From Microseira sp041929235 (lineage in GTDB: Bacteria > Cyanobacteriota > Cyanobacteriia > Cyanobacteriales > Aerosakkonemataceae): DNA of 64,000 nucleotides. The number at the start of each line of letters is the position of its first letter. Positions within the stretch are counted from its first letter, which is position 1. Below are positions 59,252 to 64,000 of the stretch, in pieces. The notes under the pieces are model-generated. The model saw only the letters and a program-made list of their open reading frames with translations. It had not been told where the DNA came from and did no database searches. A program made the position numbers and the translations under genes. The stretch is from contig NZ_JBHFNP010000002.1 in NCBI RefSeq assembly GCF_041929235.1, forward strand, positions 1 through 64,000. The letters are read 5' to 3'.

Positions 59252-59770
59252 TCACTGTTGGTTTTCTTGGCATAGCATCTGACGTAAATCGTCAAGCGGC
59301 GATTCGGGTTGCATATTTTTTGAATCTTCATTACAAAAATCAAGCATTACCTTAATTTCAACTATTTTTTCTATTTCGTGCAATTGTATTGTATAGTGAC
59401 GACTTGTATTTTGAAAATCATAAACCTTTTTCCTATCTAAGGCTGGGTTGAATTCTAATATTGCTTGAATCCTAAGTTTACCTTTCTGCCAGGTTTTAGC
59501 CCCTAAAATTAAAACTTCACAATCTATTCCATCACGCGGCGAACATATCCAATTAATTTGATTAAACATTCCGGCAACACTCATGGGTTTTGAATATTGG
59601 TCTAGCGTCACTTCCATCCAACCATAGTTGAAATTATTCTCGACTATCCGCAAAAATTTATCTCTTATTTCTTGTCTAAATTGGCCTAGTTTTAGCATAG
59701 TTTGTGGGCCTGATTGGTTAAATAATAATACGTCATCATCTCCCTGTAGCGGCTTGAATCCAGCTTCCAT
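59252..59770 (-). CDS. KGK-domain protein 3 (first gene of the cluster)
   Basis: This encodes 172 residues, the longest of the three. GIDCEVLILGAKTWQKGKLRIQA is the core; an extra hydrophilic insertion (FNPALDRKKVYDFQNTSRHYT) separates it from the tail ESPLDDLRQMLCQEN. The C-terminal tail is the most conserved stretch among the three, which suggests that it is a functional binding peptide. Confidence 0.75.
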   Translation of the reverse strand: MEAGFKPLQGDDDVLLFNQSGPQTMLKLGQFRQEIRDKFLRIVENNFNYGWMEVTLDQYSKPMSVAGMFNQINWICSPRDGIDCEVLILGAKTWQKGKLRIQAILEFNPALDRKKVYDFQNTSRHYTIQLHEIEKIVEIKVMLDFCNEDSKNMQPESPLDDLRQMLCQENQQ

Positions 59771-59874
59771 GTATACCTCTGGTGACTCAGGTTTTACTAT
59801 TTACTATCATCGGTTAAAAATCTATTTTTGACAATAGCCAACAAGTAAATTTTGCCTACTTAAATCTTGCCCTT

Positions 59875-60055
59875 GTTCGCGCCGCCCGCCAGGGAATAAA
59901 TTCCCTGGCTAATAGCCTAAGTCCTCTAAAGAGGACTGGAAATGCAAGCAAATTCAGTCCACTTAAGTGGACTTTCGCTATTAGCCCGGAAATAAATTTC
60001 CGGGCGGGTGTGGCGGCGAATGGCGAATTTCCGGGCGGGTTTGGTTGGCGGGCGA
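59875..60055. repeat. Nested composite hairpin array
   Basis: Outer arms GCCCGCC...GGCTAATAGC and GCTATTAGCC...GGGCGGG enclose AGGGAATAAATTCCCT, AGTCCTCTAAAGAGGACT, AGTCCACTTAAGTGGACT and CCGGAAATAAATTTCCGG. Four hairpins lie inside one inverted frame. A second ATTTCCGGGCGGG follows. There is no gene in this 298-bp gap. Confidence 0.85.
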
Positions 60056-60068
60056 GTTTTATGTCTTG

Positions 60069-62495
60069 CTATAATTCTAAAGCATCTGCCATACTAGATG
60101 ATTCAGAAGCATTTAAACCTGCTAAATTAGAATCAATTACAGGCAATTGCCGTTCATACAATTGCATCGCTTCCAAACAACTATTAATTTCCAAAACCGC
60201 CTCATTATAAGCAGCAATCTTTTGTTCAACCTCACTCAACAACCTGCGATTGCGACTAATCTTTTCCTCCGCTTCCTTTTCCAGAGTTTGCTCTAAATAA
60301 GCACGCGCTTGATTGTATTGCTGCAAAATCTCATCCGCCTGTTTCTCCGCCATTGGTAATAGCTGAGTATTAATCGTTTGATTAATCGTTTGGCGGAAAG
60401 TCCTCTTAATAGTTGCAGAGACTTTTGGTTCAAAATCTAACTTCAATAATTGCCTGATTGCTGGTTCTGCTTCTACCATGCTTTCGCAGTCGTAACCTTG
60501 GGATGTTTGCTGCAATGTTTGACGGAATTGATATATCGAAAACGTGCCTTCATCGTAGAAACGGGGACTTTCTCTGACATAGCGATCGCATTCCACCCGC
60601 GCCTGATTTACCAACGCCTCGCTTACCCGTTTTTCCAATAACTTCAACTCGTGTTCAATCCCCCCATCATTCCCCAATAACCGATACAGATGGCGGTAGT
60701 ATTCCGACTTGCGAATTCGGACAATCAAGTATTGGAAAAAGTTCGCCGACAATTCTTGGGAAGACTCGACTAAAATATCTTCCAATTGATTCGCCAAAGC
60801 ATAAAGTGCTTCCACCAAAACTGCTAGTAAAGGCGCAGTAGCATTGCGGGGATGACTCAGCGTGGCGCGTTGATAAGCGGCGCGGACAGAAAAATTATCT
60901 AACAATTCATCCAAGCGGCGAATCATCCTCGATTGCAGCATTTGAAAATCTGTTTCAAACGCTTGACAACCATTCGTTACTACCATGTTTACTTCCTCCG
61001 CCATGTGTTGGCGAAATTCTTTTCCGACTTGCTGTAACTCCTGATTCAATCTTCCCAATTCCTGCGCTTTCATCGCTTCAATTTCGCGGGGTTGACTATC
61101 CAAATCCCGCTGGAGGGAAAGATAATGTTTCTGCAAGCTGATGCACAAAGGTTCCAAGTCATCCGCCAAAGTCGCAAACAGTTGGGGACGCTTTTCTAAA
61201 GTTAGATAGCGGGTAATACCATCGCGAAATTCTTCAATACCGCTATCGCTAATAAGTTGTTTAATCAACGGGATTCCCCATTCGGAAAGAATGCGGACAT
61301 AATTTTCATTGGGAGTCTCGAAACCGTTAATCGAAATCCGAAAATTGCTGGGAAGCTTGCGGGAAGTGCCGCAATAGTTATTAAAAGCATAGACGAATTG
61401 GGGAGTTTCTTCTTCTCCATCTAAACCTTTGACGCTGGATGGGAAAATGGTATCTAAACCAAAGCGATCGCTTCCCGATGTCCCTTTAATCTGACTCCCA
61501 TAAAATCCCAACAACCCGCTTGTTTTATAAACCCTCGGCGTATCGGGAAACTGAGATAAAATTAAATCGTCTAACCGCTGGCGCAACTGACTGTTGTACC
61601 AAGTTTCGTCAATCCGGTTGAAGACGTAAAATACGCGATCGCGTATTCCCAAATTTGCGCGCATTTTCTCTAACAATTGGGTTTCTTCTGTCGTCATATC
61701 CCCCGCCGAAGCAGGTTTTAAGACGCACACCACCGCCGAAGTTTCCGCATCTTCAATTTTGCGATAAGTTAATTCCGCATCTTTCTTTACCGGCGCATCA
61801 ATTCCCGGCATATCTATTAATATATTTCCATCTTGTAATAAAGGATGGTGACAATAATATTCAATTCGCTTTAACACCGCGCTATTGCTACCCCGCCGCG
61901 CATAACTCGCTGCTTCTTTGAGATTGGAAAAGTTAAATTGTTCCATCGAATACGTGGCATTATTGATGGCGTGGATGCGATCGCGGTTTCCTAAATACCC
62001 TTCTAGCAACAACAATAACGCCTTTGCTTGTTTCCCACGTTCCGATTTACTTTCCCCGCCCTCTTGTTGGATAATTGCGTAGCATCCTTGGCGCAATAAA
62101 TCAGTTACTTCAGCTTGGTTAATATTAGAACTTGCAAATCCCAGACGCTTGCATAATGCTTGCGCTTGTTCTTGGATTTCCGCTTCACTCAAAAATGTCA
62201 GCACTACTTGTTCTTTTTCCGGTTCTGCATAAGCGATGTAACATTCCGTACCCGTGGCGTGTCCTTCGGCGCTATAAAGCAATTCTCGTTCTAATAATGC
62301 GTTAATTAACATCGATTTCCCCGCACTAAACGCACCGGCAAAGACTATTTCAAATTTGGGGGAAATTGCTTTTCTCAGCGATGCTTGGACTGGGGAGGTG
62401 TTTTGCGATCGCAAACAAGGTTCTTGATGCAACAATTGCAATACGGTTTCAACCTGCGCTTGCAAGTTCTGACATTGGGGTAACATTTGAGACAT
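60069..62495 (-). CDS. Dynamin-like GTPase
   Basis: This is a large GTPase of 808 residues. G1 GAFSAGKS at 54-61, a G2 threonine in TGTECYI, G3 DMPG at 228-231 and G4 NRID at 293-296. The remaining 500 residues are helical with a long coiled coil (residues about 440-500 and 700-775), as in the stalk of bacterial dynamin-like proteins. A hydrophobic stretch near residue 560 (LLAVLVEALYALA) may be the membrane paddle. It probably reshapes or patches membranes. It starts about 280 bp after the metalloprotease gene on the same strand. Confidence 0.88.
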   Translation of the reverse strand: MSQMLPQCQNLQAQVETVLQLLHQEPCLRSQNTSPVQASLRKAISPKFEIVFAGAFSAGKSMLINALLERELLYSAEGHATGTECYIAYAEPEKEQVVLTFLSEAEIQEQAQALCKRLGFASSNINQAEVTDLLRQGCYAIIQQEGGESKSERGKQAKALLLLLEGYLGNRDRIHAINNATYSMEQFNFSNLKEAASYARRGSNSAVLKRIEYYCHHPLLQDGNILIDMPGIDAPVKKDAELTYRKIEDAETSAVVCVLKPASAGDMTTEETQLLEKMRANLGIRDRVFYVFNRIDETWYNSQLRQRLDDLILSQFPDTPRVYKTSGLLGFYGSQIKGTSGSDRFGLDTIFPSSVKGLDGEEETPQFVYAFNNYCGTSRKLPSNFRISINGFETPNENYVRILSEWGIPLIKQLISDSGIEEFRDGITRYLTLEKRPQLFATLADDLEPLCISLQKHYLSLQRDLDSQPREIEAMKAQELGRLNQELQQVGKEFRQHMAEEVNMVVTNGCQAFETDFQMLQSRMIRRLDELLDNFSVRAAYQRATLSHPRNATAPLLAVLVEALYALANQLEDILVESSQELSANFFQYLIVRIRKSEYYRHLYRLLGNDGGIEHELKLLEKRVSEALVNQARVECDRYVRESPRFYDEGTFSIYQFRQTLQQTSQGYDCESMVEAEPAIRQLLKLDFEPKVSATIKRTFRQTINQTINTQLLPMAEKQADEILQQYNQARAYLEQTLEKEAEEKISRNRRLLSEVEQKIAAYNEAVLEINSCLEAMQLYERQLPVIDSNLAGLNASESSSMADALEL

Positions 62496-62551
62496 AGAAA
62501 CTTAGGAGTGAGAAGAGGGATAAGTCCTTTATAAATGGGTTTGGGACGATA

Positions 62552-62588
62552 AAGAAACCGGGTTTCTGTGGAGAAACCCGGTTTCTTT
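62552..62588. repeat. AAGAAACCGGGTTTCT palindrome (copy 9)
   Basis: AAGAAACCGGGTTTCT GTGG AGAAACCCGGTTTCTT: two nearly perfect units around a short loop, followed at 62612 by a CGCAGAGACGCAGAGG repeat. Confidence 0.8.
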
Positions 62589-62731
62589 GATACCTGTGTC
62601 TGAATGATTAAACCGCAGAGACGCAGAGGAGGCAGAGAAAGAGAAGAGAGATTAGTAATTCCGATAGCAACGGACTCTCATAACTCTTGTGGGGTGGGCG
62701 TCTCGCCCGCCTTTTACTTTTCTGGAGAGGA

Positions 62732-64000
62732 CTAATTAGATTGCAATTGTGCATTCAATGCTTTGGCGATGCGATCGCATGTTTCTTCCAAGTGTGCTTT
62801 TGTGTAAATATCGAGGTTTTCTCCTTGTTTTTTCAAGCTAATTTGCAGGGTTTTTTGCAGTTGGCGCAATTGATACCAGGCGAGAGTTCGACCATCTTCG
62901 GGGACATTCTTATTCCGCAACACCATCGCTAGCAAAATATTCAAATGTTCCCGTTGCAATGAACGACGGATGCTGGAAATTTGCCCTAATTCTCGATTGT
63001 TTAAAACCTCTGTCCAAATACTATTTTGCAGCGTTTCAAACAATTCTGGAATAGTCAGGGACTCTCCTGGCGGCGTTTTTAATTCTATATCGAGCATACG
63101 ATATAAACGAGGGCCATCTAGAAGCGATCGCAATACGCTACTTTGAAACATCAAAATCCGCGAGTGAATCGGATAATCTAAGCGCAATACAGGTATTGGA
63201 TTCCCCCAATGATACCAGCGCGAGGGGGCTAACTGATTCAGCAATGCGGGGGAGAAATTAAACGCTTCTTTCGCAAATACATAATCCTGCAAGTTGGTCA
63301 AGGCGTGGCGTTGTTTTTCTAAAGTAACCGGGACAAAAGCAAATTCCTCATCGGCATAATTCCTCTTAAAAGATTGCCCGCCGATGTATTGCATCAGCAA
63401 GTTAGCGTTGAGCAAGTAGTAGTTAAGAATTTGGTCGAATAAAACTCTTCGTTCGCCGTAATTTCCTTTGACTGGATAATCTTTTTCCAAACGCTGCAAC
63501 ATCAAGCGTGCATTATCCATTTGCCACTGGGAATAAACCAGGACATCGCTACTCAAATCCCAGAGATTGGCATCGGGATTAATATCCCTAATATCTTCAT
63601 CAGTCGCATAGGAAAATTCGGGTTGCGGTAACTCCAGCGCAGTTTGTTCTATCTCCTGTTTCTGGGGTTGAGGAACGAGGGTTTCAATCGCATCCTGGTT
63701 AGGTTTGTAACCGTATTTTATTGCCAATTCATCATAAGGTCCCACTATTGCTGGGAAATAATCTCCTTGCTGGATTCCAGGCGGGGCGAGGTTGACGGGC
63801 AGGTAATCCATCACCGAACTTACTAACCCTTTGCTGTGAGTTATTTCTGTGTCGTTTAACTCTGATGGTGCTAACATCGTGCTGCCGTGGAAGTTGTGAC
63901 GCAACCCCAACACATGCCCGACTTCGTGGGCGATCAGAGAACGTAAATATTGATTCAAATACTCCTTTTTCAGTTGATTATTTGGCGTCCCATTTGGCAA
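62732..64000 (-). CDS. Zinc-dependent metalloprotease of the DUF4953/DUF5117 type, 5' end outside the window
   Basis: The visible 422 residues are the C-terminal part of a metzincin-like protease. The zinc site HEVGHVLGLRHNFHGS (HExxHxxGxxH) is at about 63893-63925, followed by the Met-turn-like SSVMDYLPV (VMDY). The C-terminal region (about residues 150-420) is helical and conserved in this family. The gene continues beyond 64000 on the minus strand, so its start and any signal peptide are not seen. It probably acts outside the cytoplasm; this is inferred from the family. Confidence 0.85.
   Translation of the reverse strand: MPNGTPNNQLKKEYLNQYLRSLIAHEVGHVLGLRHNFHGSTMLAPSELNDTEITHSKGLVSSVMDYLPVNLAPPGIQQGDYFPAIVGPYDELAIKYGYKPNQDAIETLVPQPQKQEIEQTALELPQPEFSYATDEDIRDINPDANLWDLSSDVLVYSQWQMDNARLMLQRLEKDYPVKGNYGERRVLFDQILNYYLLNANLLMQYIGGQSFKRNYADEEFAFVPVTLEKQRHALTNLQDYVFAKEAFNFSPALLNQLAPSRWYHWGNPIPVLRLDYPIHSRILMFQSSVLRSLLDGPRLYRMLDIELKTPPGESLTIPELFETLQNSIWTEVLNNRELGQISSIRRSLQREHLNILLAMVLRNKNVPEDGRTLAWYQLRQLQKTLQISLKKQGENLDIYTKAHLEETCDRIAKALNAQLQSN

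Noticed and set aside
1..64000. tRNA and rRNA genes
   Set aside because: I looked for cloverleaf-like and rRNA-like sequences in the gaps and found none I could support.

Overview
The window is chromosomal DNA from a filamentous cyanobacterium, most likely of the Oscillatoria/Microcoleus/Kamptonema kind (the genus is an inference). The evidence: many HIP1 octamers (GCGATCGC); cyanobacterial marker genes and gene orders (pipX-pipY-sepF-proC, a glycine-tailed RRM protein beside rpsU, txlA, lapA-scpA, DUF3086 and DUF3119 beside plsY, KGK-domain proteins); and a heavy load of heptameric short tandem repeats (STRR, units such as CAATTAG, ATTACCA) in nearly every intergenic gap. I see no tRNA, rRNA, CRISPR array, prophage or intact transposase.

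Layout. 0.5-2.2 kb: a membrane glycosyltransferase-like gene split by one in-frame TGA. 2.2-6.6 kb: an SDR oxidoreductase, a secreted NTF2-like protein, murG and txlA. 6.6-9.1 kb: an accessory patch of decay (a frameshifted small gene, an XRE regulator with a broken tandem copy, a glycosyltransferase-like gene, a panE stub). 9.1-17.6 kb: a phosphoribulokinase-like paralogue, a Uma2 nuclease between direct repeats, ndk, speA, a sugar-nucleotide pyrophosphorylase and lapA-scpA. 17.8-24.5 kb: an NB-ARC/WD40 pseudogene, a PEP-synthase-like enzyme, a baeRF-like protein and a DUF1361 protein. 25-34 kb: a patatin phospholipase, a STAND-type ATPase with TPRs followed by two small unknown genes, a CaCA antiporter, a response regulator with a Cys-rich tail and an alpha/beta hydrolase. 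34.5-44.4 kb: DoxX, a CNT nucleoside transporter, a CrtO-like FAD enzyme, a membrane glycosyltransferase, der, an ECF T-component and a pabB/trpE-like synthase. 44.5-53.2 kb: pipX-pipY-sepF-proC, pentapeptide proteins, rpsU, rbp, plsY, DUF3086 and DUF3119. 53.4-64 kb: an ABC-2 exporter pair, an MpaB-like oxygenase, a DUF2252 protein, a KGK/HNH cluster, a dynamin-like GTPase and a zinc metalloprotease cut by the window end.

Themes. (1) Three intergenic elements (about 4.07-4.53, 12.01-12.39 and 48.08-48.52 kb) share a start motif and a compensatory 3' hairpin resembling the 3' end (omega/reRNA region) of IS200/IS605 TnpB elements, but carry no TnpB; two further structured segments may be related. 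(2) Short dispersed repeats have entered coding sequences in frame (PEP-synthase-like, ECF T-component, PabB-like) and supply start or stop codons elsewhere. (3) The best candidates for undescribed biology are the KGK-KGK-HNH-KGK cluster, the STAND-ATPase operon with two orphan small proteins, the REC-TPR-Cys regulator and the TnpB-less RNA-like elements.
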